Origin: Ostreococcus lucimarinus CCE9901
Lineage: Eukaryota > Chlorophyta > Mamiellophyceae > Mamiellales > Bathycoccaceae
NCBI RefSeq assembly: GCF_000092065.1
Contig: NC_009366.1
Coordinates: forward strand, 378,001 to 442,000
Direction: 5' to 3'
Length of the DNA: 64,000 bases
Below are positions 8,177 through 17,667 of the stretch, one piece after another. The notes beneath the pieces were generated by a model. The model was not told the origin of the DNA, ran no database searches, and was given only the letters and a program-made list of their open reading frames with translations. How positions within the stretch are numbered: the stretch's first letter is position 1; each line of letters starts with the position of its first letter. Position numbers and translations under genes: made by a program.

Positions 8177-10705
8177 TCAGTGTCTGTGGCAGACGTTGTA
8201 TTGAGCCAACGTTTGCAACATGTTGACCACGTCGTCGGTGTCGTCGAGATACGCAGGCGCCTTGCTCGGTTTTTGACCTATGGTTGATGTGTAAATGGAC
8301 GCGCCGGCGTAGAGCGGGAGCTGCGCGTGCGTGTTGACGGCGACGAACATGTCCTCGTCCGAACGGTCGTCGCCAACGGCGAGAACGAAATCGGCGACGT
8401 CAGCGGAAGATTGCGTGTCTAAAAGTTGGTTTATCACCAGACCTTTGTGCACGCCCTTGGGTTTGATCTCGACGGTGCCATTTCCGGCGATGACGTCCAC
8501 GGGGTCGCCGTGTAACACGCTCTCGAGGTGATCGAGAAGTTCCTTGGCTTGCCAAGCCCCAAAATCGGGATCGGCGTCTCGATAGTGCCACACGCAAGAA
8601 CTTTCTTTGGACTGGATGAACGAACCGTCCGTCGCTTCGGCATACTGCTCTAAAATTGGTAGGACGGTATCTTTCCACTCGAGCACGCTGTTGTCCGTGC
8701 CACTCGGAGCAAGCTCGTTCCACGCCACGTCTGATCCGCGGCGGAACCAGTATCCGTGCTCAGCCACCATGCAAAGACCAGGAATATTACCGAACCACTT
8801 GTCTAAAGTCTCGCGCTCGCGTCCAGACACGATACACACCTCGTTTGCGTCGTCATTTACGAGGACGGTGAGGAGGGACAATAAATGCGCCGTCGGCGGC
8901 TGCGCAAAGGATGCCAGTGGTACTAGCGTACCGTCGTAATCGATCACGAGCTTTCGACGAGTCGCCTTGAGGTAGTTGGCCACCACACCGGCCGTGTCGA
9001 GCTTTCGGAACGTCGAACTGAGATGCACGACACGGAAGTTCAACCCGAAACCCAAACCGTAGCATCGGTTGCTCTGAGCCTTCTCTGTCACGCGCTGAAG
9101 CTCGGCGAGGCAAGATTGCGCCCAGAAGCCGACGTGGTGCTCGCTAACGTAGCGCCAGTGCTTCTCATGACGAGCTTCATGCTCGTGACCGCTCATTTGA
9201 AGTGCTTTGTACATGGAATCCGCGACATCCTCTTCGTGCCACGGGTTGACGCGAAGCGCCCCTGAGAGCGACGGCGAACACCCGGTGAACTCAGAAATAA
9301 TCAAAGAGGATTGTCGTGGCAACGAGAAACCATCGGACGTGCCCTGGGACTCGTCATTCGGACCCTGTCTACAAGTTATGTACTCGTATGGCGCAAGGTT
9401 CATACCATCGCGCGTGGCCGTGACCACAGCGATGTCCGCGACTGAGTACAACGCGATGCGCTCGTGCAGCGGCACGGGCCTCACTTCAAACTTCACAACG
9501 TTGACACCATTCTTTGCATACTTGTCATTTATTCTCGCCACCATCGAATCCACGGTCGCTCGCAAATCATCAATGTCCCGCCCACTTCCGCGAGGTGGAT
9601 TACACACTTGATACAGCACAATTTGCTCGGCGATTTCTGGGTGTTCGTCGAGCATGCGTTCAAACGCCGCGATTTTCTGATCGATTCCCTTGAACTCGTC
9701 GAAATCATCGAGACCAAGCAACATTTTGCGCCCCGCAATTTCGGTGACGAGTTCTTTCCGACGATCCTTGCACATTTGTGCGTCTAAAACATCTCGCAAA
9801 CGCGACGTCTTCACGCCAGTGGGACAAATCTTAACCGACACGAGTCTGCCGAAGTTGTCGATGACGAGCGACCCGCGCTCCATCCTATGATTTAATCCGA
9901 GCAACCGCGTGCAGCACGACAAAAAGTGTCGAGCGTAATCGAACGTATGAAAACCGACAAAGTCGGCATTTAAAAGTCCGCGCAGGATTAAATCTCGGTT
10001 CGGCGTCGTTCTGAAGATTTCGCTCGACGGAAACGGGCAGTGCAAAAAGAAACCACACTTGACGGCGTTGAAGCGTTTACGCAGAAACGTCGGCAAAAGC
10101 ATCAAGTGGTAATCGTGCACCCACACTTGATCGTCATCACTGCACACCACTTCCATCAGCTTATCCGCGAAACGCTTATTCGCCGCGATGTACGCCTGCC
10201 ACTGATGTTTTTGAAATCGCGAATCCAACGGCGACATCGGCAAGACGTAGTGCATCAGAGGCCACAGATACTGTTTACAGAACCCCTTATAAAAGTTCTC
10301 CTTGGTATCTTCGGGCAAAAACACCGGCACCGCATCAAATCTCGCCTCTAAATCGTTCGCCACCGCCTCTTGCAACTCAAACGGCACTTGCATCGGCAAC
10401 TGTCCGACGTTTATCACCGCGTCGTACTGCCCGTTCGCCTCCGCTCCTTCCCGACATTGATCGTAAATGCTATCCCCATCCTTTTCGAACGCATACTTGT
10501 GTCCGTACGGTTTCCCCGCCTCCGCGTCCTCTCGCATCTTCAGCGGTAACGAATTACTGACGATGAAGACGCGTTCGACGCGCGGTTCGCTCGCCCCGCT
10601 CGCCCCGCTGAGATCGGCGCTCGACCCGCCGATCGTGTTCGGCTTCCCATCGTTCGCGTCCTCCCCGATCAGCGCTGTTCGTTTCGCAGACCACATCGCG
10701 CGCAT
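8177..10705 (-). CDS. TPS: Class II trehalose-6-phosphate synthase/phosphatase
   Basis: 842 aa from the ATG at 10705 (MRAMWSAKRTALIG). The N-terminal GT20 domain shows VWVHDYHLMLLPTFLRKR, GFFLHCPFPSSEIFRT and TRDGMNLAPYEYI. The sequence ERIALYSVADIAVVTATRDG is of the plant class II type. The C-terminal HAD phosphatase has the nucleophile motif DYDGTL, a VSGRERETL segment and GDDRSDEDMF. Class II proteins in land plants have weak or no synthase activity and are thought to be regulatory, but several algae depend on this type for trehalose 6-phosphate metabolism. Activity cannot be read from sequence here. No transit peptide is evident from this start; an upstream exon in the 500-bp leader cannot be excluded. 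Confidence 0.9.
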   Translation of the reverse strand: MRAMWSAKRTALIGEDANDGKPNTIGGSSADLSGASGASEPRVERVFIVSNSLPLKMREDAEAGKPYGHKYAFEKDGDSIYDQCREGAEANGQYDAVINVGQLPMQVPFELQEAVANDLEARFDAVPVFLPEDTKENFYKGFCKQYLWPLMHYVLPMSPLDSRFQKHQWQAYIAANKRFADKLMEVVCSDDDQVWVHDYHLMLLPTFLRKRFNAVKCGFFLHCPFPSSEIFRTTPNRDLILRGLLNADFVGFHTFDYARHFLSCCTRLLGLNHRMERGSLVIDNFGRLVSVKICPTGVKTSRLRDVLDAQMCKDRRKELVTEIAGRKMLLGLDDFDEFKGIDQKIAAFERMLDEHPEIAEQIVLYQVCNPPRGSGRDIDDLRATVDSMVARINDKYAKNGVNVVKFEVRPVPLHERIALYSVADIAVVTATRDGMNLAPYEYITCRQGPNDESQGTSDGFSLPRQSSLIISEFTGCSPSLSGALRVNPWHEEDVADSMYKALQMSGHEHEARHEKHWRYVSEHHVGFWAQSCLAELQRVTEKAQSNRCYGLGFGLNFRVVHLSSTFRKLDTAGVVANYLKATRRKLVIDYDGTLVPLASFAQPPTAHLLSLLTVLVNDDANEVCIVSGRERETLDKWFGNIPGLCMVAEHGYWFRRGSDVAWNELAPSGTDNSVLEWKDTVLPILEQYAEATDGSFIQSKESSCVWHYRDADPDFGAWQAKELLDHLESVLHGDPVDVIAGNGTVEIKPKGVHKGLVINQLLDTQSSADVADFVLAVGDDRSDEDMFVAVNTHAQLPLYAGASIYTSTIGQKPSKAPAYLDDTDDVVNMLQTLAQYNVCHRH

Positions 10706-11209
10706 CGTCAGTCCGTCGTTCTCGCGCGACGCCCGCGCGCGCGCGCGCCGCGAGCGCGTCTCGACCGCTCGAATCACCAAAAAACCCAAGACTCCGATTC
10801 CGCGTTTCGTCGCTTCGCGCGCGTCGATCGACGCCGCGCGCGCGATTCGCACCTTGTAAGTCCGTGACGGATGAGTTGTTATTCGCCGTGCGGCGCATCG
10901 CGAGCGCGCGCGCGGTCGTCTGCGGCGCGCGACGGGACGACGAGTCGCCCGTCCGATTCTGTTGCACCGCGAGCCGACGCCGCGAACGCGCGCGACGAGA
11001 CGAACGCGAATTCGCGCGCGCGATGGACGCCGAAACAAACAAAATTACAACAAAACGAAAACTCCGACGCGCCGTCGCGACGCCGCGGCGCCGCGCGTCG
11101 CGCGCGTCCGATCGAAATCGAGCGTCGAGCGTCGAGCGTCGAGCGTCGCGTCGCGCCGGATAAAGCGCGCGCGTCGTCGTCGTCGCGCGACGCCTCCGCG
11201 TCCGCGCGC
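10706..11209. promoter_or_regulatory. Upstream region of the TPS gene
   Basis: 504 bp between the TPS start and the end of the MGST3 gene, both on the minus strand. It is very rich in CpG, and a 7-bp unit (cgagcgt) is repeated four times in tandem at about 11119-11148. It probably holds the TPS promoter and leader. No coding domain was seen on either strand. Confidence 0.35.
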
Positions 11210-11638
11210 TCACGCGTCCAAGATCTTCTTCGCCGCGAAAAACGTCATGAAGAACAGCGGCACGTCCGCCAGGTGCGACACGAGTCCCCCGAGCCGTCGC
11301 TTCGCCGGGTCTCCCGTGGCGTACCCGCGAATGTACTCCACGCGACCGACCGCCCACACGCAGAGCAGGATCGCCGACGCCCGCGGGTACGCCAGTCCGC
11401 TCGCCGTCCCCATCGCGATCACCGGCGCGTAGTTCTCCAGCGTGTTCTGGTGTCCGCGCTGCACGCAGTCGAACTGTTTCTTCTTTTCGTGTCCCGGCGG
11501 GGCGTACAGGTCGGGGTACTCGACGCCGTGCGCCTTCCGCGCGCGCGCGACGCGCACCGCGCCGTAGACGAGCGGCACGAAGCACGCGCCGACGGCGGCG
11601 ACGACGCAGCCGAACTCGCTCGCGATCTCGAGCGGCAT
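11210..11638 (-). CDS. MGST3: MAPEG family protein, microsomal glutathione S-transferase 3 type
   Basis: 142 aa from the ATG MPLEIASEFG, the usual length for MGST3. Four membrane segments can be seen: residues 5-28, about 68-95, and two closer to the C terminus. The family signature FDCVQRGHQNTLENY lies near residue 50-65, in the loop that binds glutathione. MGST3-type MAPEG enzymes of the ER and outer mitochondrial membranes conjugate glutathione to, or reduce, lipid hydroperoxides. The larger open frame upstream starts with GTG and adds only Arg-rich sequence, so it was not used. The start is 125 bp from the divergent CDIN1 gene. Confidence 0.9.
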   Translation of the reverse strand: MPLEIASEFGCVVAAVGACFVPLVYGAVRVARARKAHGVEYPDLYAPPGHEKKKQFDCVQRGHQNTLENYAPVIAMGTASGLAYPRASAILLCVWAVGRVEYIRGYATGDPAKRRLGGLVSHLADVPLFFMTFFAAKKILDA

Positions 11639-11763
11639 CGCGGCGAATCGATGAATCGTTCGGTGAATCGTTCGTTCGACGCGTCGATCAGTGCCGCGCC
11701 GCGCCACTCCGCGCCGCGCCGAAAACGCCGCGCGCGTCCGGCGCCGAAAACGCCGCGCCGTCG

Positions 11764-12606
11764 ATGCGGCTGGAGACGTACGAGGCGATCCGACGCGAGA
11801 TCGCGGCGACGCCGTGCGACGCCCACCCGAACGTCGACGCGCTTCGCGCGGCGCATCCCGAGCTCACGCTCGACGCGCTCGTGAGCATCGCGTCGCAGGA
11901 GTCGTCGCGAAGGATCCGCGCCGCGCACGGACGGCAGGTGCGCGCGATCGAGGCGCACGCGCGGCGGTACCTGCTGGGGGAGGATGTGTTCAGCGTGGCG
12001 CAGAACTTAGACTTTCCGGCGTGTCAGTTGATGCGGTTGCTGCTCGAACACCTGCTCGGGGTGGGGCACAAGGCGGTGGGGGCGCTGCTCAGGGACCCGC
12101 ACGGGAAGATACCGGCGACGCCGGCGGCGGGGACGCCGGCGGCGGCGCGCGGGGCGAAGCTGTGTCGGCGGTTGCGGTTGGACGTCGAACGCGTGACGGC
12201 GTGGGATCATCACGCGTCGCCGGCGGTGGACGCGCTGCGACACAACGCGGGGAAGGAGTACGAGGAATTGTTGGAGGAGATGCTCGCGGCGGAGGGGATA
12301 CCGTTCGTGACGGAGCGGGATTTACGCGCGGACGGACACGCGCGGACGCCGGATATCAAACTCGAGGTGCCGATCGCCGTGCGCGGGCGAATAGTGAATT
12401 GGATAGACTCCAAGGCGTCGTTCAGCGATCCTTTGGTGCACGTGGAGAAGGGCGTGGAACAGTTTCAGGGATACGTCAACAGATTCGGGCCCGGAATGGT
12501 GATTTATTGGCACGGCATCGTGGACGAGTTGAACGACGATCCCAACGTCTTGCTCGTCGACGCGTTTCCTCACTCGAGCGACATCGTCAAGCTTCGCATG
12601 ATTTAG
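11764..12606 (+). CDS. CDIN1: CDIN1 (C15orf41-type) nuclease
   Basis: 280 aa. The N-terminal half is a helical DNA-binding-like region (VDALRAAHPELTL, then RYLLGEDVF and HLLGVGHKAVGALLRDP). The C-terminal half is the PD-(D/E)XK-like nuclease: GKEYEELLEEML, then RTPDIKLEVPI near residue 195 with the TPD motif, NWIDSKASFSD near 212 (catalytic Asp-x-Lys; the human protein has Glu-Ser-Lys), and YVNRFGPGMVIYWHG. Human CDIN1 binds codanin-1 and is mutated in congenital dyserythropoietic anaemia type I. An algal copy shows that the nuclease is older than its blood-cell role. Its native substrate is unknown. No codanin gene is in the window. Confidence 0.88.
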   Translation: MRLETYEAIRREIAATPCDAHPNVDALRAAHPELTLDALVSIASQESSRRIRAAHGRQVRAIEAHARRYLLGEDVFSVAQNLDFPACQLMRLLLEHLLGVGHKAVGALLRDPHGKIPATPAAGTPAAARGAKLCRRLRLDVERVTAWDHHASPAVDALRHNAGKEYEELLEEMLAAEGIPFVTERDLRADGHARTPDIKLEVPIAVRGRIVNWIDSKASFSDPLVHVEKGVEQFQGYVNRFGPGMVIYWHGIVDELNDDPNVLLVDAFPHSSDIVKLRMI

Positions 12607-12770
12607 TTCGTTCGCGCGCGCGACGAAGGCCTCGCGCGACGAAGGCGTCGCGTTTCGCTGATTGTAACACATTGTAACGCGCGCTAGCGCTAGACGACGT
12701 CCCCGGCGTCTCCGCGACGCGCGCGTCGACTCGCCCCGCGATTTCCTCGCCGCTCGCTTCCCCCCCCCGG

Positions 12771-13211
12771 TCACCCCGCAAACGTCGCCGAATCGTATCC
12801 CATGTTTTCTCGCGCCACGTCCTCGAACGTCACGTACACGCGCGTTCCCGCGATTCCGAACGTCTCGCCCAACAGCGCGCACACGTCCTCGCTCACCGCC
12901 TTGTTATTCTCCAGATCGATCCCTCCCAGGCTCGTCAGCCTGCACAGCGCGCAGTCGTCGTCGGACCCTCCCCAGACGATGTCCGCGCGGTCCACGACGC
13001 ACACCGCGACGTAGCTCTCGGGCTTTTTCAGCGTCTTCGCGACGCTTCGGCTCGCCGCGAGCATGAACGCGCGCTTCCTCGACCCCATGTCCACGTTCGT
13101 GTGCACGACGAGCGTCGGATCGCCCGGCAGGTCGACGAGGTCGCGCCTGATCGCGCCGAGCGCCGCGCGCGGCGTCGCGACGCGCGCGCGGGGCGCGATC
13201 GCGACGCGCAT
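12771..13211 (-). CDS. MIF: MIF/D-dopachrome tautomerase family protein with N-terminal extension
   Basis: 146 aa. From residue 32 it aligns with whole MIF: PTLVVHTNVD, AKTLKKPESYVAV, VWGGSDDDCALCRLTSLGGI, then RVYVTFEDV and a GYDSATF ending. In MIF the catalytic base is the free N-terminal proline (after Met removal). Here the equivalent Pro is residue 32, preceded by 31 mostly Arg/Ala residues (MRVAIAPRARVATPR...) that look like an organelle presequence. No ATG lies directly before this Pro and no splice acceptor is apparent there. The enzyme could therefore only be an active tautomerase if cleaved exactly before Pro32. The start codon is just 48 bp from that of the divergent Sec24 gene. 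Confidence 0.85.
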   Translation of the reverse strand: MRVAIAPRARVATPRAALGAIRRDLVDLPGDPTLVVHTNVDMGSRKRAFMLAASRSVAKTLKKPESYVAVCVVDRADIVWGGSDDDCALCRLTSLGGIDLENNKAVSEDVCALLGETFGIAGTRVYVTFEDVARENMGYDSATFAG

Positions 13212-13259
13212 TCGCGCCGGGCGTCGCGATCTGCCGACGCCGCACTTCGCGACGCGCCG

Positions 13260-16200
13260 ATGCAGCCGCCGCCGATCGGGCCGCCGCCGATCGGCGCGCC
13301 GCGACGCGCGCCGCCGCCGATCGGCGCGCCGGGCGCGGACGCGGGCGCGCGCGACGCGCGTTCGACGCACGATTGGCGCGGCGCGCCGGGACGCGGGATG
13401 GATGGGCCGGACGCGCGCGCGGCGCGCGCGGGCGAACCGAACGGGCAAACGCACGCGGGCGGTCAGACGCACGTCGCGCCGGGCGCGGTCGCGGCGGACG
13501 CGCGCGCGGGCGCGGGACGGGGCGCGCCGGCGATGGGATCGAGCGGCGGATTCGACGGAGGCGGCGGATTCGCGAGCGCGAGCGCGCCGACGCCGGGGGC
13601 GCCGGGGACCGGGATCGCGCCGCCGGTGACGATGGGACGCGCGATGGGAGGGATGCACGCGCCGCCGGCGATGGGAGGGATGGCGGCGATGGCGCACGGA
13701 CAGGGGATGGTGCCGTCGACGGCGAGCGCGCCGCCGATTGGCGCGCCGCCGATCGGCGCGCCGCCGCAGTCGCCGCAGTATCCAACGCAGTATCCAACGC
13801 AGTATCCGCCGCAGTATCCGCCGCAGTCGCCGATGGGGATGGCACCGCAACCGCCGATGGGGGCGATGGCGCCGCCGCCGGTGCCAGGTCCGGGGATGCC
13901 CGCGATGGGAGGGTACCCGCAGGCGGGCGGTTACGGCGCGCCGGCGATGAACTTTGTGGAGGATTTCGCGTCTCTGAACCTCGGTCCGGGCGGTGGTCCC
14001 GGTGGGGAGGCTGGAATGGATCCCGCGACGTTTCCTCGACCGGGCGACGACGAAGCGCGTCCGAACTTGGAGCTTTCGTGCGATCCCAAGTACATGCGTC
14101 TGACGTGCGGGGCGCTGCCGTCGAGCCCGAGCTTGAAGACGAGGTTCGCCATGCCGCTGGGATGCATCGTCCAGCCGCTCAGACCTGGAGATGAGACGAC
14201 GGTGAAGACGGCGCATTTCGGGAGCTCGGGTATCGTGCGATGCCGCAGATGTCGAACTTACATAAACCCTTTCGTGCAATTCACAGACGGCGGGCGGCGA
14301 TTTAGGTGCAACGTGTGCGCGCTGCCCAACGAAGTGCCGGTGGATTACTTTTGCACGCTCGACGCGAACGGGGTGCGTCGAGACATCGCCGAGCGCCCTG
14401 AGTTGAACAGTGGAACGGTTGAATTTTTAGCGAGCCAAGAGTACATGGTGCGACCGCCGATGCCGCCGTCCTACTTCTTCGCCTTGGACGTGTCGCACAC
14501 GGCGGTGAATAGCGGCTTTTTGAAACAAACGGTGGAGGTGATTCGGGACTCCCTCGACGTCATGTCGAAGAAGAGCGAGCGCACGCGGGTCGGATTCTTG
14601 ACGTACGATTCGACGTTACACTTTTATAGCCTGAAGGCGAATCAGTCTCAGCCGCAAATGATGGTAGTCGCCGAGCTCGACGACCCGTTTTGTCCGATGC
14701 CAGACGACTTGCTGGTGAATCTCGCCGAGTCGCGCGCGGTGATTGATGCATTTTTAGACATGGTGTGCGATACGTACGCGCAGACGCAAAACATGGAAAG
14801 TGCCATGGGCCCGGCGATTCAAGCCGCGTTCTTAGCTATGTCTCACATCGGTGGTAAGCTTCTCGTGTTCCAATCCTGCCTGCCCACGCTCGGCGCGGGA
14901 CGCATGATCAACCGCGACGACACGCGAGCGAGCACGGATAGCACGAAGGAACACCTGCTTCGCGGCCCGGTCGATGGTTTCTTCAAGAAGACCTCGGCAG
15001 AGTGCTCACGACATCAGATTTGTATCGATTTGTACACCATCGCGGCGCCGTTCTCTGATTTGGCCTCCATGGCGGTGTTGTGCAAGTTCACCGGAGGCGA
15101 GTTGCGACATTACCCCGGTTTTACGCCGGACAAGGATGGGGTAAAGTACGCAAAGGAGCTGAAAAATAATCTCACGCGCTTCACCGCGTGGGAAGCCGTG
15201 TGTCGGGTGCGATGCAGTCGAGGATTTAGAATCTGCGCCTTCAACGGGCACTTCTTCATTCGATCGATGGACTTGCTCGCGCTCCCGGCGACGGATGGCG
15301 ACAAGGCGTACGGCGTGCACATCGCGCACGACGAAGTGGTTCCGAGCACGAACATTTCGTACTTGCAGTGTGCGCTACTGTACACCTCCGCAGAAGGAGA
15401 ACGCAGAATCCGAGTGCACACGATGGCGGTTCCGGTGGTGACAGACATAGCAGAGATGTACCGCGCCGTGGACTGCGGCGCCATGGGCGCGTTCATGGCG
15501 CGTTTGGGCGCCGAGCGCACGCTCACGGTGCGATTGCAAGATGCGCGCGAGGCGGTGATGACCAAGGTTGTCGCCACGTTGCGTGAGTTCAAGTTGCTCA
15601 ACACGCAAGCGTCGAGAGCGTTCAATAGGCTCATCTTCCCCGAGAGCATGAAGTTACTTCCGTTGTGGATCTTCGCCGCGAGCAAGAGCACGGCGATGCG
15701 AGGCGGCCCGCGAGACGTCCCCGTCGACGCGCGGATCGCCGCTGTGTACGACTTCATGTCTGCCTCGACGGAAGAAATCTTAAAGCTGCTGTATCCCACG
15801 ATGCACGCCTTGCACACGATGCCCGAGGAAGCGGGTACGAAGGACGAATACGGCAGAGTGATTTTGCCGCCGCGCACCGTCCTCGCGGGCGAGCGCATCG
15901 ACGCTCGCGGCGCCTACCTCGTCGACGACGGTCGTCGCCTGCTTTTATGGCTCGGAAAGATGCTCGACCCACAGTTCGTCGCCGCTTTGTTCGGCCCTAG
16001 CGGTCCTCCGAGCGCGGATGTGGACTGCAACCTCCCTCATCTGGACACCGACGTCTCGCGTCGCGCGCGCGCCGTCGTCGACGACATACGCGCCGAGGCG
16101 TCCCGCGCGCGTCATCTCGCCCTCACCGTCGTCATCCAAGGCCATCCGAGTGAGACGCAATTATTCCCTTACCTCATCGAAGATCGAGGCGCGGCCAACG

Positions 16201-16271
16201 TGCCCGGCGCGTCGTCCTACGGCGAGTTCCTAGTGCAGCTTCACAGGCAAGTCTCCGCCGCGCAGCGGTGA
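13260..16271 (+). CDS. SEC24: COPII coat protein Sec24
   Basis: 1003 aa. The first 240 residues are low-complexity Pro/Gly/Ala/Met/Gln, with PPIGAPP repeats and four YPTQ/YPPQ repeats, as usual at Sec24 N termini. The zinc finger follows at about 320-357 (CRRCRTYINPFVQF, then CNVCALP). The trunk domain starts at SYFFALDVSHTAV near 400, then beta-sandwich and helical domains, and a gelsolin-like domain (about 870-980). Sec24 selects cargo and pairs with Sec23 in the inner COPII coat at ER exit sites. The start was set at the first ATG of the Pro-rich region; a longer frame upstream overlaps the MIF gene and starts without ATG. Confidence 0.93.
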   Translation: MQPPPIGPPPIGAPRRAPPPIGAPGADAGARDARSTHDWRGAPGRGMDGPDARAARAGEPNGQTHAGGQTHVAPGAVAADARAGAGRGAPAMGSSGGFDGGGGFASASAPTPGAPGTGIAPPVTMGRAMGGMHAPPAMGGMAAMAHGQGMVPSTASAPPIGAPPIGAPPQSPQYPTQYPTQYPPQYPPQSPMGMAPQPPMGAMAPPPVPGPGMPAMGGYPQAGGYGAPAMNFVEDFASLNLGPGGGPGGEAGMDPATFPRPGDDEARPNLELSCDPKYMRLTCGALPSSPSLKTRFAMPLGCIVQPLRPGDETTVKTAHFGSSGIVRCRRCRTYINPFVQFTDGGRRFRCNVCALPNEVPVDYFCTLDANGVRRDIAERPELNSGTVEFLASQEYMVRPPMPPSYFFALDVSHTAVNSGFLKQTVEVIRDSLDVMSKKSERTRVGFLTYDSTLHFYSLKANQSQPQMMVVAELDDPFCPMPDDLLVNLAESRAVIDAFLDMVCDTYAQTQNMESAMGPAIQAAFLAMSHIGGKLLVFQSCLPTLGAGRMINRDDTRASTDSTKEHLLRGPVDGFFKKTSAECSRHQICIDLYTIAAPFSDLASMAVLCKFTGGELRHYPGFTPDKDGVKYAKELKNNLTRFTAWEAVCRVRCSRGFRICAFNGHFFIRSMDLLALPATDGDKAYGVHIAHDEVVPSTNISYLQCALLYTSAEGERRIRVHTMAVPVVTDIAEMYRAVDCGAMGAFMARLGAERTLTVRLQDAREAVMTKVVATLREFKLLNTQASRAFNRLIFPESMKLLPLWIFAASKSTAMRGGPRDVPVDARIAAVYDFMSASTEEILKLLYPTMHALHTMPEEAGTKDEYGRVILPPRTVLAGERIDARGAYLVDDGRRLLLWLGKMLDPQFVAALFGPSGPPSADVDCNLPHLDTDVSRRARAVVDDIRAEASRARHLALTVVIQGHPSETQLFPYLIEDRGAANVPGASSYGEFLVQLHRQVSAAQR

Positions 16272-16435
16272 CCACGGACAAAGTCCGTGTGTTAAATACA
16301 ATCACACATCTTTCATACCATAAAAACAGACACATTGCGCACCGAGACTCGTATAATAACATGGTCAAAAGTGCCAAAGACCTTCCGACGCCCGCGGCGC
16401 GATCCGTCTTTACGCGACGCCCTCGAACGCTCGCC

Positions 16436-17516
16436 ATGGACAAGGTACGGCGCGCGCCGAGCGCGTCGAAGCGCACGTCTTCATCGACATCGCGCGCGTT
16501 CGCGATCGACTCGATCGACGCGCGCGACGCGCGCGACATCGACGCGACGCCCCGCATCGCGTAGGGTTTCGCGATCGACCACGACGCCGACGCGCGAAGA
16601 CTGACGCCGACGCGCGCGCGACGCACCCGCAGGTTATCGTCATCGACGCCAAGGGACACCTTTTCGGGCGATTGGCCTCGATCGTCTCCAAGCAGTTGTT
16701 GCAAGGCCAGCACGTGGTGCGTATCGATTTCGGCGACGCGCGCGCGTTCGCGTTGGGCGCGCGATCATCGCGTCGCGCGCGCGCACCGTGGAGGCGACGG
16801 AGCGCGACGCGATGGCGAGCGATGGATATGGTGGTATTCATGCGATGATTCGCGCGCGCGTTGGACGTCGACAAGACGCAGATGAGGCGCGGGACGATGG
16901 GATGTCGGTCGCATCGGTGGTGGCGGATTAGGGCTTTGACGCGCGAGACGCGCGAACGACGAACGCGAAGACTGACGAAAGCACGCGCGATGGTTTGCGT
17001 AACGAATAGGTTGTGGTTCGCACCGAGGGTATCTGCATGTCCGGTGGTATGGTTCGTCGTCGCATGGCGCACGACCGCTACAAGAACAAGAGGATGAACA
17101 CGAACCCGAAGAAGGGTCCGTACCACTACACGTCGCCGTCTCGACTCTTCTGGAAGACGGTTCGCGGTATGCTTCCGCACAAGACTGTGCGTGGTGCGGC
17201 TGCTTTCGAACGCTTCAAGGCGTACGAAGGCATCCCGGCGCCGTACGACAAGGTTAAGCGCGCGGTCGTTCCGGAAGCGCTCAAGGTGTTGCGCCTCGGT
17301 GAGGGGCACCGTTTCTGCGTGCTCGGCGACTTCTGCGAACAAATCGGGTGGAAGCATGGTGCGATCGTGAAGGAGCTCGAGGCGAAGCGCCAAACTGCGG
17401 CGTCTGAGTACTGGGCGCAGAAGAAGGAGGCTAACTCCAAGTTTGCCGCGGCCAAGGCTGCGGCGAATGCGCAACTCGGCGATTTGCAACAGTTGATCGA
17501 AGCCACCGGGTATTAG
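16436..17516 (+). CDS. RPL13A: 60S ribosomal protein uL13 (L13a)
   Basis: Three exons, join(16436..16444, 16633..16716, 17010..17516), 199 aa, the usual length. Exon 1 has just three codons (MDK). Exon 2 gives VIVIDAKGHLFGRLASIVSK, and exon 3 starts VVVRTEGICMSGG and includes KKGPYHYTSPSRLFWKTVRGMLPH and PPYDKVKR-like sequence (IPAPYDKVKRAVVPEALKVLRL). Both introns are in phase 0. uL13 is a structural protein of the large ribosomal subunit. This is the only gene in the window with two introns, fitting the rule that introns in this lineage sit near the 5' end of highly expressed genes. Confidence 0.93.
16445..16632 (+). other. uL13 intron 1
   Basis: A 188-nt phase 0 intron after the third codon: donor gtacgg, branch-point CTGAC near 16602, acceptor cgcag. 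It contains tagggttt at 16562-16569, the reverse complement of the plant telo-box AAACCCTA found at many ribosomal protein genes. Confidence 0.85.
16717..17009 (+). other. uL13 intron 2
   Basis: A 293-nt phase 0 intron: donor gtgcgt, branch-point CTGAC at about 16970-16976, acceptor aatag. It contains ttagggctttg at 16928-16938, an 11-mer also found at 60102-60112 in the predicted uS19 intron. Confidence 0.85.
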
Positions 17517-17667
17517 ATTTTTGACACTCGCCAAAAAATAGTAGGTGTGTAGTCGAAAAAGGTTGTGAATGAGATGAGAAAGTTTCAAATTAAATCAATT
17601 TCCAAACTAAAGCGCGCCTTTGCGCAGTTGCCTTTGCGAGAGCGCGCCGCTTAAAACCGCTCGGCGC

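Noticed and set aside
13373-14194. 273-codon open frame inside Sec24, and the minus frame extending the MIF gene to 14279
   Set aside because: Both are low-complexity shadows of the Pro/Gly-rich Sec24 N terminus.
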